A stretch of DNA of 64,000 nucleotides from positions 28,185,288 through 28,249,287 of the forward strand of contig NC_079519.1 in assembly GCF_000801105.2 (NCBI RefSeq), given 5' to 3'. Shown here one piece after another: positions 1 to 13,100 of this stretch. The notes under the pieces were generated by a model. It had not been told where the DNA came from and made no database searches. It saw nothing but the letters and a program-made list of their open reading frames with translations. Origin of the DNA: Raphanus sativus (Eukaryota > Streptophyta > Magnoliopsida > Brassicales > Brassicaceae). Made by a program: the position numbers and the translations under genes. Each line of letters begins with the position of its first letter. The first letter of the stretch is position 1.

Positions 1-71
1 GAAATAACACAATTACAAAAATAATTGTAAGTTTTAAATACTTACAATTATTTTTGTAATTGTGTTATTTC
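1..71. repeat. Perfect 31-bp inverted repeat with 9-nt loop
   Basis: Bases 1-31 and 41-71 are exact reverse complements, separated by ttttaaata. The right arm occurs a third time, inverted, at 390-420 with one mismatch. The small hairpin is therefore nested at the edge of the larger fold-back of 41-420. Confidence 0.9.
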
Positions 72-420
72 ATTATTTATGATCATCTATACAAAGAAAT
101 CTCATTAGTATGAATTACATTTGTATAAGAAATGACATAGAGGAAAAAAATCGATGTTTTCAAAACCCCAAACCCTGTTTCCTCGAAATTTCCTCACAAT
201 ATTGTGAGGAAATTTCGAGGAAACAGGGTTTGAAAGCAGGTTCCTCGAAATTTCCTCACAATATGTGAGGAAATTTCAAGGAAACAGGGTTTGGGGTTTT
301 GAAAACATCGATTTTTTCCTCTATGTCATTTCTTATACAAATGTAATTCATATTAATGAGGTTTCTTTGTATAGATGATCATAAACAATGAAATAACACA
401 ACTACAAAAATAATTGTAAG
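41..420. repeat. Long fold-back: about 180-bp inverted arms
   Basis: The left arm (41 to about 205) and right arm (about 240 to 420) are reverse complements with only a handful of mismatches and one or two single-base indels. The centre holds two further nested palindromes built on TTTCCTCACA and TGTGAGGAAA. A transcript crossing this would fold into a long, nearly perfect hairpin. It lies inside the CACTA-derived segment and shares its GGAAATTTCGAGG vocabulary, so it is probably part of that element. Confidence 0.85.
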
Positions 421-967
421 TATTCCCTTTAACGTTTATTAAAATGTATAAGTGTTTCTCTTATGTTGTGTGGTTTCCGTTCAATCCGCAAAACATTATT
501 TTCGGTTTAAAACCCTAAAGTTTGACTTCATAATCTGCCTAAGACACTTAATGAAGGTTATATACGTGTTATTCAATCCGCAAAACGTTGTTTTCGGTTT
601 AAAACTCCTTATTCCTCGAAATTCCCTCGGAATATTGTGAGGGAATTTCGAGGAAATACCGAAAATCATTTGTTTCGTCGAAATTTCCTCGAAATATTTC
701 GAGGGTATTTCGACGAACAAGGGATTTTAAATCAAACCCCTCAACCGTGAAGGGACATTCCGAGGAAATGTGTCTTCCTCGCAATTTCCTCGAAATATTT
801 CGAGGAAATGTGTCTTCCTCGCAATTTCCTCGAAATTTTTCGAGGAAATACCGAGGAAACCACATTTCTTGGTTTCCTCGGTATTTCCTCGATTTTTCGT
901 CAGAAAATTCCGAGGAACTCATTTTTCCTCGGTATGTCCCTCAGAATACCGATGTTTTCTTGTAGTG

Positions 968-1230
968 ATATTAGCACGGTCACATTAAAGCCCTAATATT
1001 TAAGTTTTATATTTTGTTTCCGTAAACGGATACTACTAAATCACTTATAGACTTCCATATCAAGCCAAAAAAGATACAGACAAATCCTAATTTAAGGATT
1101 GATTTATGACTAATTCTTAGTTTCTTAAAATCATACACTTGGACAAAACATATTTATTAAATATATTGTATATTTAAGAGTAATGAATAGTGAGTTGCCA
1201 TAAACCAATGCTACAAAACTTGTAACTCAC
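968..1230. other. AT-rich spacer, no gene seen
   Basis: This is short single-copy AT-rich sequence between the CACTA end and the first unit of the 1.14-kb tandem array. No coding potential or RNA gene is recognised. Confidence 0.6.
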
Positions 1231-4200
1231 GTATATTGTGGATCTAAAAGGTACATGATCCGACTAAAATGACATAAAGACCTTACGGAAAATATCATCA
1301 CTTTGATGCTTATAATTTTTTACAGACGTTTGTTAGAAGAACTTTTTTTATTATTATCTAATCAGTAAATTTGAACTCTAGCAATCATTTGAATATAGTT
1401 GAGGATATTTCTTATCCTTGTTCTTCTGTATATTTTCGAAACCAAACCTCACTCAAACTGATATGATAGCATTGGAACAATACATTTAAACTGATATGAT
1501 AACATATCAACGATAAGCAAAAAAAAAAATCTGATAGCATATAGTCGTTTATCATAACTATAATGAAGATACTTGATGTATATTTTAAAAGTGAAGATGA
1601 TATCTCTTATATATTAAAAGAGAAGTATTGGCTTTAATGCATTCATACTAATTTCGCCACGTGTCGCTCTCACAGTTAATTTAAAAATCGATTGAACATA
1701 ATTTCTATAAATTGTTTTTCCTATCCCTTATATAAAAGTTACGGAATTACCAAATATGACTATATATATATATATATATGAAAATTAATGATTCTAATAA
1801 ATAAGATTTGATAACAATTTATATATCCTCCATCATTTTTGTATAATTGTATATTATTAAAATAAATTAAACAATCAAATTAGCTATAAAATTAAAAGTT
1901 TAGATTTTTCTTATATGTTATATTTTGAATTTAAAAAACCGACAATAAATTACTAAAACTATTAAAATTATTACGTTAAAAATTAATGATCAATGGTTTA
2001 GCATCCCTTATATATTAATGATATCTCATGTTTTTATAGGTTTTTAGATTCATATTTTAGGTTATTATGATCATTTTAGGTTGCATTTAGATGTATATAT
2101 TGCATTTGCATACACATTTGCATATCACAGGGTCTAAAATGCACAATTGAAAGTTTTGGGTGAATTCGCAAAGGCATTTCTGCAATTTTAAGAGTTTTTG
2201 GGGCGAATGCGCGAATAAGCAAGACTCTAGGGACCAGATTTGCAAATAATCTAAAGTTCTCTATTGGAGACTATCGAAGCTTTTCTCTTCGCAAAACTCG
2301 ACCCCAACGACGACGACGGAGGGTCTTGACGACTTGGACGGTGCTTCACGGTGGCTTGGAGACTTGATTATATTGTGGACCTAAAAGGTACATGATCCGA
2401 CTAAAATGACATAAAGACCTTACGGAAAATATCATCACTTTGATGCTTATAATTTTTTACAGATGTTTGTTAGAAGAACTTTTTTTATTATTATCTAATC
2501 AGTAAATTTGAACTCTAGCAATCATTTGAATATAGTTGAGGATATTTCTTATCCTTGTTCTTCTGTATATTTTCGAAACCAAACCTCACTCAAACTGATA
2601 TGATAGCATTGGAACAATACATTTAAACTGATATGATAACATATCAACGATAAGCAAAAAAAAAAATCTGATAGCATATAGTCGTTTATCATAACTATAA
2701 TGAAGATACTTGATGTATATTTTAAAAGTGAAGATGATATCTCTTATATATTAAAAGAGAAGTATTAGCTTTAATGCATTCACACTAATTTCGCCACGTG
2801 TCGCTCTCACAGTTAATTTAAAAATCGATTGAACATAATTTCTATAAATTGTTTTTCCTATCCCTTATATAAAAGTTACGGAATTACCAAATATGACTAA
2901 TATATATATATATATATATGAAAATTAATGATTCTAATAAATAAGATTTGATAACAATTTATATATCCTCCATCATTTTTGTATAATTGTATATTATTAA
3001 AATAAATTAAACAATCAAATTAGCTATAAAATTAAAAGTTTAGATTTTTTCTTATATGTTATATTTTGAATTTGAAAAACCGACAATAAATTACTAAAAC
3101 TATTAAAATTATTACGTTAAAAATTAATGATCAATGGTTTAGCATCCTTTATATATTAATGATATCTCATGTTTTTATAGGTTTTTAGATTCATATTTTA
3201 GGTTATTATGATCATTTTAGGTTGCATTTAGATGTATATATTGCATTTGCATACACATTTGCATATCACAGGGTCTAAAATGCACAATTGAAAGTTTTGG
3301 GTGAATTCGCAAAGGCATTTCTGCAATTTTAAGAGTTTTTGGGGCGAATGCGCGAATAAGCAAGACTCTAGGGACCAGATTTGCAAATAATCTAAAGTTC
3401 TCCATTGGAGACTATCGAAGCTTTTCTCTTCGCAAAACTCGACCCCAACGACGACGACGGAGGGTCTTGACGACTTGGACGGTGCTTCACGGTGGCTTGG
3501 AGACTTGATTATATTGTGGACCTAAAAGGTACATGATCCGACTAAAATGACATAAAGACCTTACGGAAAATATCATCACTTTGATGCTTATAATTTTTTA
3601 CAGACGTTTGTTAGAAGAACTTTTTTTATTATTATCTAATCAGTAAATTTGAACTCTAGCAATCATTTGAATATAGTTGAGGATATTTCTTATCCTTGTT
3701 CTTCTGTATATTTTCGAAACCAAACCTCACTCAACTGATATGATAGCATTGGAACAATACATTTAAACTGATATGATAACATATCAACGATAAGCAAAAA
3801 AAAAATCTGATAGCATATAGTCGTTTATCATAACTATAATGAAGATACTTGATGTATATTTTAAAAGTGAAGATGATATCTCTTATATATTAAAAGAGAA
3901 GTATTGGCTTTAATGCATTCACACTAATTTCGCCACGTGTCGCTCTCACAGTTAATTTAAAAATCGATTGAACATAATTTCTATAAATTGTTTTTCCTAT
4001 CCCTTATATAAAAGTTACGGAATTACCAAATATGACTAATATACTATATATATATATATATGAAAATTAATGATTCTAATAAATAAGATTTGATAACAAT
4101 TTATATATCCTCCATCATTTTTGTATAATTGTATATTATTAAAATAAATTAAACAATCAAATTAGCTATAAAATTAAAAGTTTAGATTTTTTCTTATATG

Positions 4201-5006
4201 TTATATTTTGAATTTAAAAAACCGACAATAAATTACTAAAACTATTAAAATTATTACGTTAAAAATTAATGATCAATGGTTTAGCATCCCTTATATATTA
4301 ATGATATCTCATGTTTTTATAGGTTTTTAGATTCATATTTTAGGTTATTATGATCATTTTAGGTTGCATTTAGATGTATATATTGCATTTGCATACACAT
4401 TTGCATATCACAGGGTCTAAAATGCACAATTGAAAGTTTTGGGTTGAATTCGCAAAGGCATTTCTGCAATTTTAAGAGTTTTTGGGCGAATGCGCGAATA
4501 AGCAAGACTCTAGGGACCAGATTTGCAAATAATCTAAAGTTCTCCATTGGAGACTATCGAAGCTTTTCTCTTCGCAAAACTCGACCCCAACGACGACGAC
4601 GGAGGGTCTTGACGACTTGGACGGTGCTTCACGTGGCTTGGAGACTTGATTATATTGTGGACCTAAAAGGTACATGATCCGACTAAAATGACATAAAGAC
4701 CTTACGGGAAAATATCATCACTTTGATGCTTATAATTTTTTACAGATGTTTGTTAGAAGAACTTTTTTATTATTATCTAATCAGTAAATTGAACTCTAGC
4801 AATCATTTGAATATAGTTGAGGATATTTTCTTATCCTTGTTCTTCTGTATATTTTTCGAAACCAAACCTCACTCAACTGATATGATAGCATTGGAACAAT
4901 ACATTTAAACTGATATGATAACATATCACACGATAAGCAAAAAAAAAAATCTGATAGCATATAGTCGTTTATCATAACTATAATGAAGATACTTGATGTA
5001 TATTTT
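1231..5006 (+). repeat. Tandem array of 1.14-kb units (3 full plus 1 cut by gap)
   Basis: The landmark GTACATGATCCGACTAAAAT recurs at 1251, 2388, 3529 and 4670, giving periods of 1137, 1141 and 1141 bp. The units differ only by scattered substitutions, an AT-dinucleotide length change near 1760/2900/4040, and one-base indels. Each unit contains a Helitron-like 5' terminus (TCTCTTATATATTAAAAGAG at 1603, 2740 and 3879; the fourth would fall in the gap), a CACGTG motif about 60 bp further on, and a GC-richer 230-bp block with CGACGACGACGG. The GC-richer block may be captured gene sequence, but I do not recognise it. Short frames inside it recur because the unit recurs, not because they are genes. 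Confidence 0.9.
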
Positions 5007-5106
5007 NNNNNNNNNNNNNNNNNNNNNNNNNNNNNNNNNNNNNNNNNNNNNNNNNNNNNNNNNNNNNNNNNNNNNNNNNNNNNNNNNNNNNNNNNNNNNN
5101 NNNNNN
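5007..5106. other. Scaffold gap (100 N)
   Basis: This is a run of exactly 100 N, the usual placeholder for unknown length. It cuts the fourth unit of the tandem array, so the true copy number is unknown. Confidence 0.95.
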
Positions 5107-5223
5107 ATTCAAAAACTATATATATAAAAAACTATTGTTATTTTTTATAATTTGTATATTCTAACAATTAAAAATATTTGTTTAAATAATTTTCGCCCTT
5201 GAAAAGGGCGAGTCAGTATCTAG
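5107..5223 (+). mobile_element. Helitron 3' terminus
   Basis: A GC-rich hairpin (CGCCCTT-GAA-AAGGGCG, about 5194-5210) in AT-rich sequence is followed 9 nt later by CTAG at about 5220-5223 and then a T. That is the canonical Helitron 3' end (hairpin plus CTRR, inserted between A and T). Orientation is plus, the same as the 5' ends in the array upstream, so array and tail probably belong to one element or a tandem series. The gap prevents proof. Confidence 0.7.
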
Positions 5224-5913
5224 TTTATACTTGTAAGATAGCAATTTGTTTTAAGCACAATTTTTTTACAGGTTAATGTTTGCATTTCTTTACGTAAATA
5301 CCTTTTTGCAACAATACATTATACTAAAACCTTCAAAACGGTATATATATTATACCTAAACATATAAGATATTACATATTTTATACCAAAATTGAATTTA
5401 TATATTCTGTATTTTTGGAATAACATGATACGATATGACAAAAAAGAATAACATGATACAATAAATTAATTCCTAAATAATTGTTTTAATTAGTCTTTTA
5501 AGTTTTATGAACCCTCATTTTAAAATTTTGATGCAGTTTTGCCAACATCATCCAATTTATCTTTACTTAAAAATTGAAAGATCTTGATTAATTTTATGTA
5601 ACATAGTTTTTATAGTACAGCATATTAAATTAAAGACATTGTTTACGAACTTTGTGAATGCATAATACAACATGGAGTAGTGCTTTCGTCCTTTGTTACA
5701 CAGATTTAGGGGACAAACATGAATTAGCAAATAACACATTACACAAACATACATACATACATTCACACCATCTCCTCATCAACATTTTATAACACTCATT
5801 ACAACATCACAGGAAAAGTAAAAACATCCGAAAACAACCTCCAAGAAAAAATAAAAGAAATAAACATATAGACAAATTAGCGTAAGTTTCTCTCCTGAGA
5901 TTTATACAATAAT
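5224..5913. other. Spacer and presumed MYB103 3' UTR
   Basis: AT-rich DNA with no coding frame of merit. The part next to 5913 would carry the 3' UTR and polyadenylation region of the minus-strand MYB gene. Confidence 0.5.
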
Positions 5914-7722
5914 TTAAAATGAGGAAGGAAAAGAAGAAGACAAGGCAGAGGATCCCAAGGTCATTGATGGATCTTGGTTTCCAACAAGAGATGAACTTTC
6001 CACGTTTATATTAAGGTTGTCCCACAAGAAAAAATTAGAGCACTGTTGTGAATCCATCCACTGATCATAGCTCTGTTCTTGCTTCTTTAAACTTTCGAAT
6101 GCCGAAGCCATATCTCCATCTTGAGTGCTATTGTCAATTGGGGAGATGTTATCAACATTTCCCTCTACTAACGCTGGTATATTAATGTAACTTATAGCCG
6201 TTTCGGTATTTGAATTGGTAGAGTTGTTGAACAAATGTGACACCATTGTAGGAACTTGAAACGGTTCTTGTTGACGAAGATTTATATCCCATTCTTCCAT
6301 GGTATTTGTCAGAAATGATTGCTCAAAAACGCTTCCTCTCCCTCCTCTTTGTGTTTCGTGATCATGGTTCTTGTTTGTGATGATGTTTTGAGAGAACATT
6401 CCTTCAAGAACAGGAAGTGTTGGGTCTACCATGAAGAGAGGGGTTTTATGGGATGAAAGGGTTTCTTGAATCTTTTTATTAGTTTCTTGATCATTGGAGA
6501 AATTTAGTTGGTTAGGACAATCCATAAAGCTGTCAAAATGTAAGCTATCGATAGTCGATGTAGTGGTGTTAGAGGGGACAGCAGTAACAGTCGATGTAGC
6601 GTCCACGTTCATTGTCACGGTAGTTATTGATGGTTGATGACGATTATAGTGGTGGTGAGGTTTTCGTATCTTTTTCTTGATCCATGAATTCCAATAATTT
6701 TTTATCTCGTTATCTGTTCTTCCAGGTAAATGACTCGCAATGTGAGCCCACCTGAAAAACATATACAAATTTATAAGAAGAACATCAACCATTAAGCACA
6801 TACATGTGTACAAGTCTATGTGTATGCTAGCTTTTTCTTTGCTAAATATGTATACACATGTGTGTGGACGTTTGTGTTATATTTTTGAAATGTTCGATTA
6901 AGTAACTTGAAATACACTACATAGCAGATCGAGCAAGTAGACAAAATTACAAAGAGATGAATGAAACTACACGTTAAAGATTCTTTGTCATCGACCGTAT
7001 AGTCGTTCCTTAGAACCGTGGCCAAAGTAAACATATAACAATGTGGTATATTTACACATACATATATAACTTGATGGACTGTTTATATAACGATAAAATA
7101 TGTATAGGCGTATCCCGAACTCAGGAAATTTATCACTATAAAAATGGGATTTAATAATACAAAAGTATGAAAACAATTTATATAACGGTCTATCCATAAT
7201 AGTACAGTTATAATGGTTTAAATAATAATACGTGAAGTATATAACTTTAGGTTAAAACTAAAGAAACTGAAGTATATAACTTTAGGTTAAAAAAAAAATT
7301 GGGTTAAATCTAGGAAAAAAAATCGAAACCTGTTCCCTACAACTCCATGAAGGCTTATGATCAATTTCTCTTCTTCAGGAGAGAATCTTCCTCTTCTTAT
7401 ATCAGGTCGAAGATAGTTTATCCATCGTAATCGACAACTTTTTCCGCATCTTTGAAGCCCTAATGAATATATCAAATATGCATTGCAATAACAGATTTTT
7501 TTATAAAATTATATTGAATCTATAAGTGAAAAGTAAAACAATGTAATTAACCAGATATAAAACGGAAGAACTAAAATGATAATAAGTACCTGCTTTTTCA
7601 GGGACTTCACTCCAACATCCGTAGCCATGAGTTGTGATATATCTAATAAGCTTATCATCTTCTTCTGGTGACCAAAGCCCTCTCTTCACCTTTTGCTGGT
7701 TGCAACATGAGTGATGACCCAT
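5914..7722 (-). CDS. MYB103: R2R3-MYB transcription factor, MYB103 orthologue
   Basis: The coding sequence has three exons on the minus strand: 7722-7590, 7459-7330 and 6751-5914, all with GT-AG introns, giving 366 codons. Exon 2 is 130 nt, the standard length in R2R3-MYB genes. The protein opens [18 protein letters not shown]2 and R3 fill about residues 12-117 with the regularly spaced tryptophans (first R3 aromatic replaced) and the motif [18 protein letters not shown]. The Asn/Ser/Thr-rich tail ends [12 protein letters not shown] and contains QDPSM. I recognise it as the orthologue of Arabidopsis MYB103 (At1g63910), a nuclear activator in secondary-wall formation, known from the literature to promote F5H and syringyl lignin. 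The start is the only ATG giving the conserved N-terminus. No disruption is seen. Confidence 0.93.
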
Positions 7723-9546
7723 GATTTAGCTCCAAAATTAACTTAATTATAATTAAACACTTAACCGCAATAATTATCTTAAATTAATATTTATATGGAT
7801 ATGTATACCACCCTTTCTTTCTTGTGTTGTGTGTGTTTGAGGGCTTTGTAACTATAGAAGAAGAAAATTGGCGAGTTTTAAAAGGGGAGGAGACAAAGGT
7901 TGGGCCGGGTCTGGTCCCAGGGGTGGGGTCTGGGATATTTCTTCGTCGATCTAACCATAAAACGACTTCTCATCAACTTTCTATTTTCATGTGTTATTAC
8001 TCGTTGTACGTAGAGAGTTTTTGTTGTAGTATTATTACGTTAAGCCCTTATCACTTTTACATGTTTTTTTCTTCACGTACCCTTTTGTCTCCCGTCAAAG
8101 TTTTTGCCTGCTTTTCCAAAGACTCCACGACGAAAATTAGATGCATCCGCATAACAAATTAATCGCCATTATAATTTATATATGTATATTTAATGGTGAC
8201 ATATAGTTCCTTGTAGAATTTGCCTCATGTATCGTTACCAATAAAGCACCATTTTCCTATTAGAAACATAAACTATTTGGTTCATCTCAAATAATCTTAC
8301 TATGCTGAAAATATGGAATTGCTCATTAGAAAAAAAAACTCATTTCAAAATTAATATTCATATTGGGATAAATGGATCTAAAACAAGAGAATGTCAGTCT
8401 AAAATAATTTAGTTGAACTCTGAAATTTTCAATTAACGTCGGAGCATAATCTTTGCGGGCATGACAACTTATGAACTTTGTGTTGCTAAACATAGTTTCA
8501 GGGAAGTTAATTTTTCATTTAGTATAAGATAGTAAATAATGTAAAACTTGATGGTCACAACTCACAGGCTGCCGATCCCCACCCAAAAAAAGAAGCCAAA
8601 ACTAATTTTCCTTCTTAATCACTTTTCGTACGTATTATTTGGGTCGCACTCTAATTGAAACTGTACGCAACTAATAACCGTTTGCTTAGAACATTGTTTA
8701 TTTCCCCTCATATTTCAAACACGTGCAATACGAATATCTATAACATTTTTAAAAATTATGATGACAAGAAAAACCATACATCTGACATTATGGAAATTTT
8801 TTGTATTGAATAGTTGACAAAGTCATCAAAATCAAATTAAGAACGACGAAAGTACTAACTAAAAGCGAAACTAGACTATTTTGACTTATAGAGATTGAAA
8901 GTATATATTTTAAAAATAGTCATCTAAACTAAAAACAGGAATACATGAATAAAAATAATTTTGAATATTAATATTTTTTTTTACAATTTTATGAACCTGG
9001 CTGAATTTAGTTTTAGTTTGACACTCATGGATTTTAACTCAGTCTCGGTTGATTTCATCGACTCTCAGTAAATTCATCTCTAATAAATGGACTTTAAAAA
9101 GAACACTTGTTGTAACGGGTCAATGTTGAATATAATCCTTCAGTGTTGAAAAATGTAGTTTAAAATTAACGTACGTCAAATACAACAAGTGTTTTTTTTT
9201 TAAATATTTGGAAATTGGAGTGGTAATCATTGCAAATTACAATTACAAGGCTTCGATTAGTTAGGAGACATATCGGGAGACCATGCCGAAAATGAAATCG
9301 CTTCGTTTGTAAATTATCACCGTCATTGTTTTAAGTTTCGTATTGATAACTTGTAAAGATAGTCATGCAATACTATATAATAACTTATTACATTCATATA
9401 TGTCATATCAGGTTCGTTCCATCAAAGTATTAAATAATGAATTTAACATGATTACCAAAAAAAAAAAATATTAAATAATGAGGTTTCGTAAATATTGCAT
9501 TATATTTTGCTTATATAATTAAGCTTAGTTCCATTTATCGTACTTA
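7723..9546. other. MYB103 upstream region, no other gene
   Basis: This holds the promoter side of MYB103, with a GC-rich island near 7870-7935 in otherwise AT-rich DNA. An open frame at 7824-8162 has no recognisable product and atypical composition. Nothing else is identified. Confidence 0.5.
7788..7795 (-). promoter_or_regulatory. Candidate TATA box of MYB103
   Basis: TATAAATA on the minus strand lies 66-73 bp upstream of the MYB103 ATG, a usual plant distance for a short 5' UTR. It is the only good TATA match in the first 150 bp, but the region is AT-rich. Confidence 0.45.
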
Positions 9547-9549
9547 TAA

Positions 9550-9821
9550 GAGCATCCACAATGGTAAGTCTATTGTGGAGTTTTTCAAAAAAAAATTTAT
9601 TAATTAATTAGTTTTTTTTCGTTTAATTAAAAAAAAAAAGTTAACTAATCGTGGATCACCATGTGTTGTGGGACCCGCGATACAGTAACCAAACTCGCCA
9701 TGGATCAATTCTTACACATAGATTTTTTGAGACTGATCCGACACAGAAACCAACAAAAATCATATTTTAATATATATATTTTTTTAAGGATTGGGTTTAT
9801 GAAACCCGATTGCACGTGCTC
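9550..9821. mobile_element. Tourist-like (PIF/Harbinger) MITE
   Basis: A 272-bp element whose ends begin GAGCATCCACAATGG and, on the other strand, GAGCACGTGCAATCG. It is flanked by TAA at 9547-9549 and 9822-9824. A 3-bp TWA target duplication with a GAGCA-type inverted repeat is the Harbinger/Tourist pattern. The interior is AT-rich and non-coding. Confidence 0.7.
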
Positions 9822-9897
9822 TAACATGCCCAAATATTTAATCATGAATGAAATCATCAGTTCGTCATTGATTAAACATTCGTTTGTCAAATAGGAT

Positions 9898-10117
9898 CAG
9901 TGGCGGAGCCACATTGTACTGAGGGTGGTCAATTGACCCATATGAAATATATAAAATTAGATTATTAGGCTTGAAAACATTGTATTTGCTGTGATAAACT
10001 GGTCAGAATTTCTCTTTTTTCACACCCATGTCTCAAGTTCAAAACTCAGATATGACCCTTTTAGTTATAATAAATTAATTATGACCCTTATGAAATGGAT
10101 GTCTAGCTCCGCCACTG
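9898..10117. mobile_element. hAT-type MITE with 8-bp target duplication
   Basis: A 220-bp element with terminal inverted repeats CAGTGGCGGAGC(C/T)A. It is flanked by perfect 8-bp direct repeats AATAGGAT at 9890-9897 and 10118-10125. The CAGTG ends plus an 8-bp duplication identify hAT. It sits 76 bp from the Harbinger MITE. Confidence 0.88.
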
Positions 10118-10125
10118 AATAGGAT

Positions 10126-13100
10126 CCTAACGAAAGAAGTGTAGACGAAGGTTTACATAAAAATTACGATACATATGATTTCATTACACAAAATTTTGAG
10201 ATGCATACTCAATACTAAGTTAGTACAGAATGTGTAAAACACTCGCCGGTCACCATACATCTTTAGATCATTTTTCATTTTATTTTTGTAATGTTTATTT
10301 GCTTCGTTGATCTCGTCTGTTCTATTCACTGGATCCAACAAATTTATAATGTCGATGAACTGAACATTCACTTACATCATTAACGACAAATTAACAGTTT
10401 AAAACACTACATATATTATCAAACTCTTGTTCCGTGATTATTGTTATTTTTTTAATTTCATCCGTCCGTTCCACTCATTTCATATTTATTTTTTTTAACA
10501 CTCATTTCATACTACTTACTCATTTCAACACTCATTCCGTTGTTTAAACGTTAATTAATTAAATTTTCTGACTGAATCAAGAACCCTAAAGTTCAAAAGA
10601 AAAAAATATGATAGCCCTACACACAAGTGTGGCGAGACCCTATGTACGTAGATGAAATTGATGGAGAAGTGGGACCGTTGGATTGGAGCAAATCAGGTAC
10701 CAAACATCGATGTGAATATGATGACATAGAAATATGACTTTTGCTTCTATATATCGCAATCTTTTCGTTGGCTATTTTTCATTCTACTCAATTTACTAGA
10801 TTTTTTAAAAAATAAAAGAAAAAGTGAAACAAACTTAAGATTAGCAACGTTTAAAACTGGGAAAAGACTTGCATTGTATATGTATTTTATTATAAAAATG
10901 CATTCAAGGAAACCTCATTCCTCGATGGGAACGTAATAAATAACTAGGAACCTTCCTAATTTTGTGAAGAAAAGGAGCATTTATTGGCACTCAGCGATCT
11001 GAACTTACACATACATAATTTTTCAAAGACATATATAACATATAACATATATTATATCCTGTATTTAAATCTTTATTATCCAACTTAAGCATAGGTTTAG
11101 TTTCTATCAATGACATCATTAAGGGCTTGGCTTACCTTTAAGGAGGAGCAATGAAATGACCCTTTTAGTTTGGGTCCACTATGTTTGATTTAACCATATA
11201 TTTTTTGTTAAATAAGGTAATGTTTTGTCAACATAAATAATAGTTCTGGTGATTAATTATTGATGCTAATGAAGAAAATGTGTTAATTAATTAAAAGAAA
11301 AGCCTTTCAAGGGGTAGTTGGTCGAGTAATGATAATCATTAGACAGAGATGTCTCTACCATACATAGTTAAGTTTTCTTCTCCTTTATGATCACAATATA
11401 GTTTAATCAGCACATTCATGAGGATATTTTTTTCATTTTATGTACTTTAATATTATCATAATTTTTTAATACAAAATTTATATTTTAATGTTATATGTTG
11501 TATAACTATTAAATTTTATTGTTTAGATTTCTTATTATTATTAATATATAGTGATTTGTTTTATGTATTTTAACTTTCTATTAATTGTTATTACAATTTC
11601 GAGCTTGGTACTTTTAATATATACTTTGAAATAATCAAATTAAGAATCTTCTTCAACATATGATTTTTGAAAAATATGTAGCTGTAGAAATAAAAATTTA
11701 CCATATGTTAAGAACTTTATTTTTTGTATAAAAATATTATATAGTTAACAAATCTTAACCCGTTTAATGGTAAATGATCATTTATTTAAATGAAAGTATT
11801 TTAAAATTTTAAAATAGGTTAATTACCAATTTAATATAATCTTGTCAATACTTCTATTTTATTATAATAGAGACTATAATTATAAATTTATTAAAAATAG
11901 CATTTATTTTTTATTTTACAATAAAATTTGATTAATACTAATTTATAGTATATTATTAATTATGAAATTAATTAATATATTATTTAATAAAAATATTTAA
12001 ACATTGAGTAAGATTTTGTTATATTTTCCTTAACAGATTTTGTTAGATTTTTCTCAACAGATTTTGTTATAATTAAAAATAAAATTCAAATTTCTAGTTA
12101 AAATTCATTTATTATTAATATTCTTATTGACTACTATGTCATATTATGTAATTGATTAAATGGACCTATTATGATTTTTTATAGTGTAGATAAAAATAAT
12201 AGAGAAGATTTATTTTTCACAACACAAGCATTTTATTCTCACCACACTCAAATTTTTCATTTTGAATTTGTTAAGTTTATCATTTTTACTAAACTTTAAT
12301 GTGATACATCGATTTAATTTAATTTTAAATTTAGAACAGTATTATTTTGACCGGTATAGTCCCTTAATTTTTCTCCTCAATTAACTAATCTAAATGATAA
12401 TTTCAGTTTTTCTTTCAGTTGAATGAAGATTTTGTTATTCAAAATTTATTTACATTTAATGAAATAATAAATAACAAGACTAGCACTAGGTTTGGGTATT
12501 AGGATCTTCCAGTCGCAGTTGGATCAGTTCTCATCATGTCTTTCAGATCTCAGACATTTTGAGTCATATATATATACATAACTGTAATTTTATTGAGTAC
12601 AAAAAAAGTTATGTAAATTTTGGTTCTGTTTTGAGTCTCATGAGGTCCTGGTCGGTTTGAGTCTAACTTTTTAGAACGATAATATACCCAAATAATTTGG
12701 TTATGATTTGATATTAGTAGTTAGTGTTTAGAATACCTAAAATCCCGAAAATGCTTAAATACCCGAAAGCTATAAACATATATCTAAAATATGAAAATTT
12801 TAGTCGAAAACTTGAATCTTAAATAAATATCTGAAATACCAAAAAATTTCAAATGCTAACGTATACAAAATTTTTGATTTATTCGGGAATACCAGATCGG
12901 ATCTTGAATAAGACATGGATCTTCAATTTTATTATGCTAGTTAAGCGTGAACATTCGGATCGATTGTGATTCGGGTTCCTGGATTCATGTACAATTCTCA
13001 GGTTTAGTTAACACAATAAAATTGAGGAAGTATTTCAATTTCTTTTTCTTCTTCTTTTTCGTAAGATCAAGGCTGGAAGGTCTAGTCGACAAACAATAGG

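Larger units (their letters stand above)
1..967. mobile_element. CACTA (En/Spm) transposon, right end; left end outside the window
   Basis: The right boundary is the terminal inverted repeat: read on the minus strand from 967 it begins CACTACAAGAAAACATCGG, the typical Brassicaceae CACTA terminus. A 3-bp target duplication would start at 968 (ata). The subterminal region 605-950 is packed with short direct and inverted repeats built on TTCCTCGAAATTTCCTCG, which is how transposase-binding subterminal regions of this superfamily look. Further in, a 33-bp segment is repeated at about 480-513 and 572-605. No transposase reading frame is visible, so this is a non-autonomous copy or only the tail of a larger one. 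The small open frames here are by-products of the repeats. Confidence 0.75.

Noticed and set aside
599..996. Several overlapping open frames rich in S, R, F and E
   Set aside because: They translate the CACTA subterminal repeats in all frames. No family, repeat-driven composition.
3217..4677. Recurrent 62-77 residue frames (ENFRLFANLVPR...) in the 1.14-kb units
   Set aside because: They recur only because the unit is tandem. They change length by indels between copies and no domain is recognised.
7824..8162. 112-residue frame upstream of MYB103
   Set aside because: Lies in the promoter, no similarity recognised, low-complexity.
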